From Euglena gracilis (taxonomy: Eukaryota; Euglenida; Euglenophyceae; Euglenales), in NCBI GenBank assembly GCA_039621445.1, contig CP154956.1, forward strand, positions 74,128,192 through 74,192,191: a DNA stretch of 64,000 nucleotides, read 5' to 3'. The notes under the pieces are model-generated. The model was not told the DNA's origin. It did not search any database and was given only the letters and a program-made list of their open reading frames with translations. Made by a program: the position numbers and the translations under genes. Shown piece after piece: positions 24,140 to 36,059 of the stretch (positions are counted from its first letter, which is position 1; every line of letters begins with the position of its first letter).

Positions 24140-24554
24140 TTTTTCCGACCCGGACCCCCCCATGCCCCCCCCTGGATGCCCCCCCCCCCCTGGCCGGTGG
24201 ACTTAGCCATTTTTGGGTCAAAAAGTCAAAAAAATTCAAAAAAATTTTTTTCGCCCAAAACCATGTTTTTTGACCTCCGGAGCCGAAAAAAGTGTTTTCG
24301 AGCCAAAAATGAGCGTCTTTCGACCCGCCAGCGCCCCGTTTTGGGCCGCCGACCCATTGACTTTGGGTCAAAACCAGGTGAAAAAAGTCGAAAAAAATCG
24401 AAAATAATTTTTCGCCCGAAACGATGTTTTTTGGCCTCGCGGACCCAAGAAAAAACTGTTTTGAGCCGAAATGAGCGTTTTTCGACCCCCGCCGGCCGCC
24501 CCGGGCCGGGCCCCCCCATTTGCCGGCGGGGGGGTCAAAAAGGGTCAAAAAAAA

Positions 24555-24618
24555 CAGCTCTACGTCACACCCTGGTCGCTGAGCTCTTATCCCTTTATGG
24601 GTAAGAGCGAAGCTTACC
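24555..24618 (+). repeat. S module copy 17 (divergent, with paired stem changes)
   Basis: The first stem is partly lost. The second hairpin (24584-24607) reads CTCTTATCCC pairing with GGGTAAGAG. The consensus T-A pair has become C-G on both sides, so pairing is kept, and the loop has grown to TTTAT. Confidence 0.8.
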
Positions 24619-24639
24619 CCTGGCGAAACCCCCCCCCCG

Positions 24640-24677
<38 letters not shown>

Positions 24678-25309
24678 GGGCCACCCCCAGGTCGGGGCCA
24701 CCTCGGGAACCGACGGATTATCACCATGATCCCGGCCCCGTTCCCGGAATTTTTTTTTTCAGTCGCGAGCGACTGGATTCCTAGTTTCCGAATCACCTGG
24801 GTTTGACCCCCAACTCCCCGCCAGGCCCGAGTTATTCACGCGCGAAGGGGTCCAAACTCGGTCGGTAGGATTTACCCGCCCCCCCTGGATGAGCCCCCCC
24901 CCCCCTTTGGACTGCCAAAAAATGTCAATTTTCAAAATATCTCCAAAATGAAGCCAAATCAAAGGAAATGTCCGGAGACCTAATTTGAAGCCCTTGGAAC
25001 GCCCCATCTGCTTGTATTTTGATTTCCCCGCAACTCCCCGCCCAGCCCGAGATACGGCCGTTTTCGGCGCAGCTGGCCGTTTTGTACATTTTTCCCTCTG
25101 TTCGACTTAGCTGTTTTCGGGGGGTGGGGGGTCAAAAAATCGATGTTTTCAAAATTTCTCGAAAATGATGCAAAATCAAAGGAAAGGAGACCTAAATTGA
25201 AGCCCTTGGAACGCTCTATCTACTGGGATTTTGGTTTCCCCGCAACTCCCCGCCCAGCTCGAGATACGGGCGTTTTTTTTGGCCAATTTGGCCATTTCAG
25301 GCCATTTTG

Positions 25310-25800
25310 TACACTTTTCCCTCTGTTCGACTTAGCCGTTTTCGGCCAAAAAAGTCGAAAAAAATCGAAAATTTTTTTTTTGCCCGAAACGATGTTTTTT
25401 GGCCTCCCGAACCCAGAAAAACTGTTTTTGAGCCGAAAACGAGCGTTTTTCGACCCGCCAGCGCCCCGTTTTGGGCCGCCGACCCATTGACTTCGGGTCA
25501 AAACCGGGTCGAAAAAGTCGAAAAAAATCGAAAAAAATTTTTTTGCCTGAAACGATGTTTTTTGGCCTCCCGGACCCAGAAAAACTGTTTTTGAGCCGAA
25601 AACGAGCGTTTTTCGACCCGCCAGCGCCCCGTTTTGGGCCGCCGAACCATTGACTTTGGGTCACCGGGTCGAAAAAGTCGAAAAAAATCGAAAAAATTTT
25701 TTTTGCCCGAAACGATGTTTTTTGGCCTCCCGGACCCAGAAAAACTGTTTTTGAGCCGAAAACGAGCGTTTTTCGACCCGCCGGCGCCCCGTTTTGGACC
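25310..25800 (+). repeat. W array, three units at the array edge
   Basis: Three W units, then directly minisatellite array 3. Confidence 0.8.
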
Positions 25801-25814
25801 GCCGACCGACCCAT

Positions 25815-26145
25815 TGATGGCCATCATGACCCCGGATGGCCATCATGACCCCGGATGGCCATCATGACCAATGATGGCCATCATGACCCCGGATGGCCAT
25901 CATGACCCCGGATGGCCATCATGACCCCGGATGGCCATCATGGCCCCGGATGGCCATCATGACCCATGATGGCCATCATGACCCCGGAGGGCCATCATGA
26001 CCCCGGATGGCCATCATGACCCCGGATGGCCATCATGACCCCGGAGGGCCATCATGACCCCGGAGGGCCATCATGACCCCGGATGGCCATCATGACCCCG
26101 GATGGCCATCATGACCCCGGACGGATGGCCATCATGACCCTGGGT
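25815..26145. repeat. 19-bp minisatellite, array 3
   Basis: About 17 units, nearly all of the GACCCCGG form. It ends in a single truncated W unit. Confidence 0.9.
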
Positions 26146-26244
26146 CAAAAAAGTCGAAAAAAATCCCAAAATTTTTTTTGCTCGAAACGATGTTTTTTTG
26201 GCCTCGCGGACCCAGAAAAACTGCTTTGATCCGACAACCCGCGT

Positions 26245-26545
26245 TTTTTCGGGCCGCCGGGCCGCCGGGCTGCCAGCACGGGCAGGCCGGCCCGGGCCGC
26301 CGCGCGCCGGGGCCGCCTGGCCGTAGCCGCCGCCCGCCGTGCCAGCTGGGCCGCATGCCGCCGGGCCCGGGCCGTGCCTCCGGGTTCCGCCGGGCCGCCT
26401 GCCGTACCGCCGGGCCGTGGGCCGCCGGGCCGGACGCCGGGCCGCCGGGGGGCCCCTTGTACCGGCCGGACCAGCCGGGCCGTGCCGCCTGGCCGCCGGC
26501 CCGGGCCGCCGGGCCCTGGCCGGGCCGTCGGGCCCGTGTCTGCCT
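26245..26545. repeat. GC repeat grading into CCTT-rich DNA
   Basis: GCCGCCGGGCC words. Positions 26550-26810 that follow are CCTT-rich; I see no gene there. Confidence 0.7.
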
Positions 26546-26829
26546 TGTGTCCTCCATTACCTTAGAACGAGGATCCTCTATATCCTCCTTCAGGTCCTCC
26601 TTATCCTCGCTTTTCCTCCTTTACCTCCTTCCTCACTCTGCCTTTGCCTCCGTTTACGTCTCCTTCATATAGAACCCTCTCTTTGTGACCCTCCTTCCTC
26701 ACTTGAGACCTTTCCTGGCCTTTCACTAACACCTTCCTTACCTCACTTCTTCCTAGTGGGTCCCCTTCCTTTACGCGGATCCTTCCTTGTCCTGCCTTTC
26801 TTCGGTCAATGAAGGGGTGGGGGCGCGCT

Positions 26830-27165
26830 TATAAAGAGCTCAGCACTATTCAAAACCTGGTCCGGACCACCCCCCCCCCCCCCTAGATGTTGGGAGGGGG
26901 GGTCCGGACCCCCCCCCGCCCCCCCATCCTTGACAGGTGCCAAAAATAGCAGAAAATTTTCTTCCGGCGCGCAGCGCCGGAAAATGAGCAAAAAACACTC
27001 CTTTTGCTGACTTTTGGCCATATTGCCCATTTTTTGGTGTGTTGGTGTTTTCCCCCAAAAATACGTTCAAAAAAATTCAAAAAATGAGCATTTTTGGATC
27101 GATTTTCAAAGAAAAATCAGGTGTTTTTGACCGATTCCGACCCGATTTCCGGCCCTTGATATTTT
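26830..27165. repeat. Dispersed ~330-bp repeat, copy 1
   Basis: Starts with an S-like half module (AAAGAGCTCAGCACTATTC...CCTGGTC), then a C-tract, the palindrome GTCCGGAC, the hairpin CCGGCGCGCAGCGCCGG and an AT-rich tail. From about 26880 it is almost identical to 35760-36035. Function unknown; resembles a non-autonomous mobile element. Confidence 0.75.
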
Positions 27166-27659
27166 TTTCCCCTTCTTTTTGGTTTCCCTTGCGAAGGCAC
27201 CATGTCTCCTGACTCTCAAACCCGCAAAGGCATTCTTCACCTAAACCTTCAAACCCGTCTGCCTGTCACCTGAAAACACCAAATTTTGACGGGCCCAACT
27301 CCCTGGTGCCCACCTGGTTTTTTTTTTGGAGCTTACTGGAATAAAAAAAAAATAACAATGCTGTGGTTATGTCGGCCCTACACAAATTGTTCTTTGCGCC
27401 CACAGAAGCATGATTTTTTTTTTAATTCTCTCCTCTCACAACAGACTCGTGTGGGAAACCTGAAGTACTTGGGCGCCTGCATCAGTTTCATACAATCTTC
27501 AGATTTCATTCAAAACATGCCAGTCTTCCTACCCATTCCCAGGCGTCCAAAATCCCAAGTTCTGTAACCATGAACCAACCTCATCATTTTAACGTCTCCT
27601 AAACTCTGCCTCCATCTCCTCATTATATCTGGGCCCAACAACAACCCATAAAACCTCCC

Positions 27660-29560
27660 GCACTTGCGATCCGCATCAGCGAGAATCCATGAGCTCCCCA
27701 GGACCAGACTTGCTGCCACAAATCTCAGCCTCCTCCCCCACGCGGTCCACGCCGACGATCCCCTGGACCAGGCTTGCTACAAGAGGAACCCACCTTTTCA
27801 CCTGACAGGGCTTGGTCAGCCAAGGGGACGTTTTTTTTTGGTTTTCCTCACAAAGGCATCAGCATTGTGGCATTCCTCACCTAAATTTTGAAACCCCCCT
27901 GCCTGGCACGGCCCCCTTGAAACAATACACCAAACGTTGTTGGGCCGCACTCCCTGGTTCCCGCCCCTGTTTTATTTTTTTTTAAGTGGGACAAATTTCG
28001 ATAGCACCAAGCGTTCAATTTGCTTTAAGTGCATCCCCACTGACAATCAATGCCGTGGTTATGTTGGCCTACAGAACCATGCGTTTCTTTTTAGCCCTCC
28101 CTCCACTGGCTCGTTTCGCGGCAATTGCTTGCGGGAAACTTGAGTTGGCGACTACATTAATTTCTTACACTCCCGAAACACGCATTCAGAATATGCCAGT
28201 TATCGAATTGACCAACCCATTCCCGGCTGTAACCATGGGAAAATAACCATCATTTCAATTTTTCCCCTTCCATCTCCTCAAATGTGTCGGGCCCAACAAC
28301 AACTCATAAAACCCCTTGCCCTCGCCATCCATGCCACCGCTCCCCAGGCACAGACATGCTGTGGCAAATTTTTGGTCCCTCGACCTCGCGATGCACGCCG
28401 ATGCTCCTGAAGACCGGGATTGTTGCCGCAAATTTTAGTCCCCTCACCCTCTCGATCCGCGCCGCTGCTCGCCAGGACCAGGCTTGATGTCCCAAATTGT
28501 GCCCCCTCGCCCTCTCGATCTACGAGGCTTGGTGCCGAAATTTTTTGCCCCCTCGATCTCTCGATCCACACTGACAACCCCAGGACCATGCTTGCTGCCG
28601 CATATTTTAGCCCCCGCGCCTGATTTTTCGCATCTTTTGTTTTGAAGCATAAAACCTCCCAAATTTTTCGAACATGAAGCACAAACTGAACAAATTTTTT
28701 ACTTGTCTTATGGGGGTCTTTTAAACCACCGTGTAGTCAATTTGTTTTTTGTGGGCAAATTGCACCGCCTAACCAGGCTTGCTGGCGCATATTTTGGCCT
28801 TCTCACCCTGGCGGTTCAAACTGACGCTTCCCCGTAACAGGCTTGCTGCTGCAGAGTGTAGTCCCGTCGCATTCACAATCCGCGCCGCCGCTCCTCAGGA
28901 CTAGGGTTTCTGGCGCTAATTTTAAGCTTCCTCGCCCTTGTGACCCGCGCCAACGACCCCCAGGACCAGGCTTGCTGCCGCAAAATCTAACCCCCTCTGC
29001 CAGTCCAAATTGATGCCTCCCTGCACCAGGCTTTTCTGCCGCAAATTTTGGGCCCTCTCATCCTCTCGATCTGCGCTGATACCAGGACCAGGCCTCATTG
29101 GGACCTCTCGCCCTCTCGATCTTGCGCTGCTGCTACCCAGGACCAGGCTTGCTGCCGCAAATGGTAGCCCCCTCGCCCGCTCGATCCACGCCGACACCCC
29201 CTAGAACCAGGCTTGCAACTGCAAATTTTTGCCCCTCACCCTTGCGGTCTCAGCTCCGCTTCCGGCTCTACGCCTCCCCAGAATAGGCTTGCTGGCGCAA
29301 ATGTTAGCCTCCTTGCCCTCTTGATTTGCCTCCCCAGGACCAGATTTGCTGCTGCAATTCTACCCCCTCGCCCTCTCGATTTGCGCCGCTGCTCCCCAGG
29401 TCCCAACTTGCTGCCTCAATTGTAACCCCCTCTCATTCATGTTCCGCGCCGCTGCTCTCCAGGACCAGGCTTGCTGGCGCAAATTTTAGTCCCCTCTCCT
29501 TCTTGAGCCATGCGGACACCCGCCAGGACCAGGCTTGCTGCCGCGATTTCAGCTCCCCAT
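27660..29560. repeat. Imperfect tandem array, ~70-100-bp units
   Basis: Reiterates words such as CCAGGACCAGGCTTGCTGCC, GCAAATTTTAG, CCCTCTCGATCCGCGCCG and CTGCTCCCCAGG with variable spacing, at least 15 times. Open frames exist on the minus strand but follow the repeat and match no family. Positions 27170-27660 and 29560-29920 hold no recognisable feature. Confidence 0.75.
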
Positions 29561-30147
29561 CACGTTCAATTTGATTAATGAACATCCAATTTTTTTGGGG
29601 GGGGGCAGATTCCTGTGTTTTCCTTTCCCAATCTCCACCGGCTAGTTTAGCGACAGTGGTGTGCGGAAAATCTCAACTATTTGGGCTCTTCTACCATTTA
29701 TAACCTCCTGAGACATTCATTCAGAACATGCCAGCTGGCAATTCATCCCACCCATCCATCCATCGGACGTCCGAAATCCCAATTTATGTAACCATAAAAA
29801 GATATAAACATCATTTTACCGTTTCCTAACCTCTCAATGTATTTGCGCCCCATAACAACCCGTAAACCTCTTCGCCTTCACGATTCACACCGCAACGATT
29901 CTCGCGCTACTCCGGTATTTTGATGGTTGCTTTCATTCCTGAGCATTTTCTCCTGTACCATGCAGTCAGTCCCACTCGACGAAATATCATCATCACCCCT
30001 TGCCAAACAAATGCCCACGAAAACCAGCTACACCAACACAGAGGCAGAGTTGCGGGTCGTGTGGAACAGGGCGTGGGGCTGGAAACACGTCAGATGGGTT
30101 CTGTTCGTCCAAGAGGGATTCCAATCATTATTTTTTTTTTTTTTTTG

Positions 30148-30620
30148 CAGTTCCTACTTCACTACAGCAACAGCTGCCACTGTACCAGCCAGGGCCACAG
30201 CTGCCAGAGCCACAGCCACAGCGCCTACCACTACGGAGGCGACCACCGCTCAACCGCTGTGCACTGGCCACTGCAGCACGGCAACATGGCCACCGCAGTC
30301 CCCGCCTCCACCACCGCCACAGCACCAACCGTTTGCGGCAGTGCCAGCCGCCGCCTGCCGCAGTCGCCGCAGTGCCTTGCGCAGAGGCAGCCACCGCCGC
30401 TGGCCCCACCAGCTCTGTGACAGGGTCAGGGTGGTCCATATCAAGATTTTTTTTTTTCTTTACCTCTTAATGACCGCCTCAGGACCAAGGGCTGGCTAAG
30501 ATCCAAACCCAGTATTTAATTTGTAAATAATATAAAACAAACAACATATTTGTAGTTTTGGCTGGTTCAGTGCTGGTCAAAAACATCCAAATATTGTCCC
30601 CCTCTGGTGTCAACTTTTTC
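30148..30620. repeat. Internal duplication, copy 1
   Basis: Shares ordered blocks with 31083-31580: CACTACAGCAACAGCTGCCA, CCGCTGGCCCCACCAGCTC, GGTCAGGGTGGTCCATATCA and TTTTGGCTGGTTCAGTGCTG. Confidence 0.8.
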
Positions 30621-31082
30621 ACGGAATATATCAAATTTGTCCTGCATTTTGGTGTTTCTTTTTCCATTGAAGATGCTGGGACAGAAAGAGCTTTTATATT
30701 CTTTTTATTCACTGAAGGACCTCCCTGGACAGTTTCAGCCGCTGAGGTTGGTTGGTGCCACAGAAACAAGCTTCAGTCTGCAGTGCAGCCGTTACGTCAC
30801 GGTGGCCATTTTGCCAGCCACTACATCAGCTGCTGCAGTGCCTACAAAGCAGCAGCTCCAGTCGATGACACACAGCACACTCCACTGCGGTCTCCACCGT
30901 TAGGGCGTTCCGGGGCCGCTGTGCTCCCCCACCACTCTGTGCTCGCCGCAGCGGCAGCAAGGGTCACATCACCCATTCTACGCAGCACAAGGCTGCAGCA
31001 GTGCCCATCGCCGTAGCATCTGCAACCGCAGTACCACTTTTCCCACCGCAACAGCAGCCCCCAGCCACCGCTGTAACCTCTC

Positions 31083-31580
31083 TGACAGCAGTGCCCACCG
31101 CACTACAGCAACAGCTGCCACAGCACCAGCCACCGCCGCAGCGCCTGCCGGGCAGAGGCAACCACCGCTCAACCGCTGGGCACCAGCCACTGCAGCGCCC
31201 CAGCATAGCCACAGCTCCAGCCACCGCGTCAGCCCCCCACAGTGGACGGCCACCGCAGCCCCCGCCTCCACCACCGCCACCAACCGTTTGCGGCAGTGCC
31301 AGCCGCCGCCACAGCATTGCCTGCCGCGGTCGCCGCAGTGCCTTGCGCAGAGACAGCCACCACCGCTGGCCCCACCAGCTCCGCGAGAGGGTCAGGGTGG
31401 TCCATATCAAGCTGTTTTTTTTTTTAAAAAAAAACCCTGTAACGGCCCGCCCCAGGGCCAAGGGCTGGCTAAGACCCAGACCCAGAACTGAACGTGTCCA
31501 AAGAAAAAAACAACAACACATTTGAAGTTTTGGCTGGTTCAGTGCTGGTCAAAAACATACAGATATCGTCCCCCCCCCCT
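31083..31580. repeat. Internal duplication, copy 2
   Basis: Second copy of 30148-30620, offset about 935-970 bp, diverged by substitutions and small indels. Confidence 0.8.
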
Positions 31581-33599
31581 GAGGTCGACCTGTTTTGCCG
31601 GTGGGGGGGATGGTGGATTTTGCATTGCAGGTGCTGGGACAGTGGTTTTCTCCCCATTTTCCTGCTTAAAGACTGCCCTGGACAATGTTGCCCGCTCGCA
31701 ATGCTGGCGGAGGGAGTGCAGCGTTGCCAGCTGCCGTTGCCCGTCGACTCGTCAGCCGCTGCAATGGACCGGCAATATGCCCAGCAGCCCTCACCTCCAC
31801 AATTTTGCCAGCATCGCAGTGCCGATAGCCACCACTGCGGACCCTGTTACCGTCAAGGCTGTACCAGTCACCACCTCACAGCGCGCACCACTGCAGCAGC
31901 TGCTCCGTGTCAGCCATTGTGATTTCAGTGCCACTCATTTCCGCAGTGCCACGGAACCGCCAGGCATTGCTGTAGTGCTAGCCACCGCCACAGCCACCTC
32001 TATGCAGGCAGCTGCCTTGGAGCAAGCCACTGCCCATGCCAGTTCTGCAGCAGGCACAAGGCGCTGCTGCGGCAGTGCCTGCCACCGCCACAGCCGACAA
32101 CTGTCTTCTAATCCACCCCCCCGGTGCAACCAAACCACCCAGTTTTATTTATTTATTTTGGACCCTGTGTTCGTAGCAGCTCTGTCTGCTAGGCAAGGCC
32201 TTTCTTCCCTCCATCTTTGTGAACATCTCAAACCTCACCCCGCCATGCAGCCAGTCTCCCTGCCCAATATGCGCCAAAAATTTTTTTGAGGCAGTTGATA
32301 TCTGCCACAGCTGTTTCTGCTCTACCAAAGTAATTTCCAGTCCGCCACAGCAGTTGCATGGTGCATTTTTTTTTGAAATCATTTTTCTATTTTCCGCACA
32401 AAGAACTAGTACAAGGCTGAGTGCAGACCAGTTGATTTGGGCAACTCCTCTATCTCTACCCCATTTGTATACAAAAAAAAATCCGCCTAGTTCCCTGTTT
32501 GCTTCTGCAGAGTTTTTTTTTTTTTGCTTTTTCCACCTTGTCCGATGAAAAGAACCATAGAACAATCTGACTGTCATTATTCATAACTGCCGCCGAGTTT
32601 CAAATGGAGTTCGCCAGCCCCCCCCCCCCTCGGGCATATTTTGAGCATTCACACCTTTTTGACAATTAACACCCACCTCTGTTTGTTGGACTGACAATTT
32701 TTTTTGTGCAAATTTCCAACCGTTCCCCCCCCTTTTTCGCTGGAAGCGCAGTAGGTTGAGAAATCACACATCAGTATTCTGCCACGTACCGATGATAGAC
32801 CCCAACCAGATGTTTTCTAAATGACGCACCTCACCATGCTTGTTATTTGGGTGGTCTTGACCTGGGTTCCAGTTGCTTTGTTTGGGGATTGTACAAATTA
32901 TAAGATCATTTGATGAGCACTCTGGCGAGGTGTGAAAGGCCTCAGGCATGGGTGGGGGTGCGTATGATGGTGGATGCGCTGTGGCGGATAACAATCTGGC
33001 AATGAGACACACCCTGCTGGAATAAGACAAACTTCTGGGATGAGGGTGGAACTTAAAGCAGTGAACCACATATTGGGGTACAAAAGCTTCAGTGCTGCTC
33101 CATTTCTGCAGCCACCACCCGCAGTCAGCAACAGTCGTCACTCACCGCTTCGTTGCGGACCACCACCGCTTAGTGAGCTGACCCCTGTAACGCAACTGCG
33201 CAGGTACCATTGCAGTCAACTCCTCAGCCAGTTGGCCCAATTGCCCGCCGCCACGCCCCAGCATGGCCACCAGCCAAACAAGTTACCTCCGCATATGCCT
33301 TCTGCTGCTATGAGAATTGGGTACAAATTACACCACAGCTTTCAAATCAAATGGTTTCAAAAGTTTGTGCAAGGAAAAAGGAGGTTCATCTGGCGGAACA
33401 TTCAAAATTTTCCAAATCTGGGCGAATTTTTATTTGATTTGTCTTGCCGAATCGTCCAAACTGGGGATGTCAGGTTTTTGATTCTCGCAATCTGCTCCTT
33501 TGGTGGGCTGCATCTTGCAATGCAGCCGCTTGACTTGTTGCCACCTAGTGCTGCCAGTGCTGCCCTCCGCTCAGCCTGAACTGAACCTGTGCCACACCA

Positions 33600-35690
33600 G
33601 CAAGGAGCTACACCAGCTGCTGTGACCTCTTACGATGCAAAGGTGATACATCCCTTGACAACTAATTGTCTCCTTGCTTCCTAGAATATTTTCTGTCTAC
33701 CAGCCGGTTTTCCGAAAAATGTCTGACCACTCTCTGCTCTTGGAGGTCTCTTCTTGCCACCGCTTGCAGATGTTGCCAGCAGTCCAAATCCCCAAGCCTG
33801 CCCAATTATTCAAATTGATTTGAGCAGGAGTCCCGGGTGCATGCGAGCAGTGGCACCTCCGGGCCAAGATGAACCTCTCGCGAATCCTGCTGGGTGATTG
33901 GCCGACGGACCCCGCAACGCAGTTGCTGTCGGCACGAAATCTTCAGCTGGTGTCATTAATGGATGGAGAAACAGGTGAGAGTACGCGGAAAGATTCAACA
34001 TCCAGTGCGAAAATATGGACATGGTTTTTGGCCATTGTGGCTGGGTTGTGGGCAGTATGGTGGGGTTGTGGCTACTGCAGACGCTCTGGCACGGCTGCAC
34101 TGTGCAGTAAGAGGTTGCGGAAACCCAAAGCGTCGGGAGGGTGGCTGTTTGTGGGTGGCAGCACTGGGAACGGGGCTTGCTGGTAGTCGTGATGGGTAAA
34201 TAACTGCACAACGTTGGGCCAAGGCTGCGTTACTCCTGTATTGTGGAATGTGCATGCGGAAGCAGTCGGGGGGGGTTGAAAATCAAGTTAAAAGCGCTGG
34301 ATTTGTACAAACAGGTTTGTGTTAAGCCCCGAAATGAGAGGGCTGTGTCTCAACGGGTTTGCACCAGGAGACGTTAAACTGTTGCTGGGGGAATGGGTGC
34401 TTGATTCTTTTTTTTTTTTTTTTTGCTCATGCTACGTGCTGTTCCTTGTCCTCCGAAGAAATGTCGGAAAAAACAAGCGACATTTACTGACTGATTCAAC
34501 AGACAACTCAGAACTTTTTCTCCAAACTGCACAACGTCAGTGCCAATGGGAGTGACAGATCTCCTGGCGGTTAGCGGGCAAAGCAGACAACTGTGTGGGA
34601 GATGCTGGCTTTGATGCGAAGGGGGTGGAGGTGGGGGTCCTCGGTGGCGATGGCTGTGGGCGGTGGGATCCTTGCGGGGGGTGGGGGCATATTATACAAG
34701 GTCGTTGTGCTGCAGCGCGGTGGGACGATGTTGTGCACCAGCCCACTAGCAGGCCAGCGCCAATGCCCAAGAAGGTAACGAAATACAGGCATAACTGAGC
34801 CAACCAGGGCTTGCACCACGCTCTGTGGATTTGGTTTTTTCCCCCCCAGGAACAATAATATAATATATTTCAGCTCAAAATCCCACAATTAACTCTTTGT
34901 GGACGTATGCCACAAGCACTGTCTGCTCTACATCATGGTCCACCAGGTTGTCCTCCGACTTTTCGGGTTTCAGACTCCATCGCCAGTTCTTCCATGTGAT
35001 GGGGAAGGGACTCGGTCCACACCCGGACACCTCGCGAGTGTGTGGGATGGGATGCTGGAGGTGGCGGACTGGCGGGGAACGTTAGGTGCAACAATACATC
35101 CACCCCCTCACGGACCCGGTGTGCCTGTGGCGCGAGCAGGCGGCGTGGTGCTGCTCGACATGTGGGTTCTGGAGACCGGCGGAGTAGAGAAGGGTTTTTT
35201 TTTTGCTCACACCGCTCCTCTGTCGGTGCTAAAGTGGGTTTCGTCGGTGCGGAGCGTACTGCTTTTTTACGCCGGCCCTCACCAATATTTGCCCCCCAAA
35301 AATATGTGCAACTTCCCTGTTCTATGCTGTCTGGTGCAGCGGTCCGGTGTCACTCCAGAGTCACATTAGCAATAGATGGCCGTACCACGCTGCAGCCTCA
35401 ATGTGCATCTGTACGCTACCCCGCACTGCATTTTGGCTTTTCCCTATTTTTATTCTTTAGTCTTAGACTTCATGTTACTCATTGTTGGTTCCTCAATTCT
35501 GTTTAGAGCTCTACCCTCAGGACCACCTCCCTCCACCCATCTTTAGTGAAAGTGCAATAGGATTGCCTCTTGTGTCTCTCTGTTCCCTCTGCTCCTCTTC
35601 TTGCTCCATTCCCGGGCCTCGGGTCCGCCCCGCGGCGGCAGTCAAGGCTGCGGCATTGGCTGCTGACCGCGGGCGTTGCGTGCGAGGCAT
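33600..35690. other. No recognisable feature
   Basis: Mixed-composition DNA with several open frames of up to about 160 codons. None resembles a known protein and no splice-linked domain could be built. A short T run at about 34408 and TG-poor sequence otherwise. Confidence 0.5.
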
Positions 35691-35699
35691 ACCAAATAC

Positions 35700-36035
35700 A
35701 AATCCAAATCCCCCTGGGGGGGTAAGGTGGTAGGGGGGGGTCCGGACCCCCCCCCCCCCCCTAGATGTTGGGAGGGGGGGTCCGGACCCCCCACCCCCCC
35801 CTCCTTGACAGGTGCCAAAAATAGCAGAAAATTTTCTTCCGGCGCGCAGCGCCGGAAAATGAGCAAAAAACACCCCTTTTGCTGACTTTTGGCCATATTG
35901 CCCATTTTTTGGTGTGTTGGTGTTTTCCCCCAAAAATACGTTCAAAAAAATTCAAAAAATGAGCATTTTTGGATCGATTTTCAAAGAAAAATCAGGTGTT
36001 TTTGACCGATTCCGACCCGATTTCCGGCCCTTTGC
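35700..36035. repeat. Dispersed ~330-bp repeat, copy 2
   Basis: Partner of 26830-27165. Here the left part is CCCTGGGGGGGTAAGGTGG...GTCCGGACC, the same motif that interrupts S copy 5. Confidence 0.8.
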
Positions 36036-36059
36036 CCGTCCATGAAATCGAAAAAATTT

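Larger units (their letters stand above)
1..26150. repeat. Higher-order satellite block (modules S, C-tract, T, U, V, W)
   Basis: The whole stretch is made of a few reused modules. The usual order is S (structured ~75 bp), a C-rich tract of 30-90 bp, T (from about GGATTATCGATGTGA through AGCCTATAGGTTAGGA to GCAAAAAAGTTGTCTACCG), one to three U units (starting AAAATATCTCGAAAACG and including CGATCGATCGGTATGCG), the hairpin V, and tandem W units (containing GGGTCAAAACCGGGTCAAAA). Long open frames occur on both strands only because the repeats lack stop codons. They match no protein family I know and shift frame between copies, so I treat the block as non-coding. Near-identical blocks next to divergent ones indicate recent amplification. 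The 3' edge (24.4-26.1 kb) is the most degenerate. Confidence 0.9.
29920..33600. repeat. GCC/CAG-rich low-complexity DNA
   Basis: Dominated by GCCACC, GCCGCAGTGCC and CAGCAGCTGCC words. Long open frames here reflect composition (Ala/Pro/Thr or Trp/Gly-rich on the two strands); I see no domain. I treat it as non-coding. Confidence 0.6.

Noticed and set aside
1-26150. Dozens of 60-300-codon open frames on both strands of the satellite
   Set aside because: They follow the repeats, overlap on both strands, change frame with unit length and show no domain; absence of stops comes from base composition.
29920-33600. Ala/Pro/Thr-rich proteins from long open frames
   Set aside because: Pure composition effect of GCC/CAG-rich DNA; open frames exist on both strands and the internal duplication breaks frame.
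26830-36035. LTR retrotransposon with ~330-bp LTRs
   Set aside because: No reverse transcriptase, protease or integrase motif, primer-binding site, TG...CA ends or target duplication; the repeat looks like a small dispersed element.
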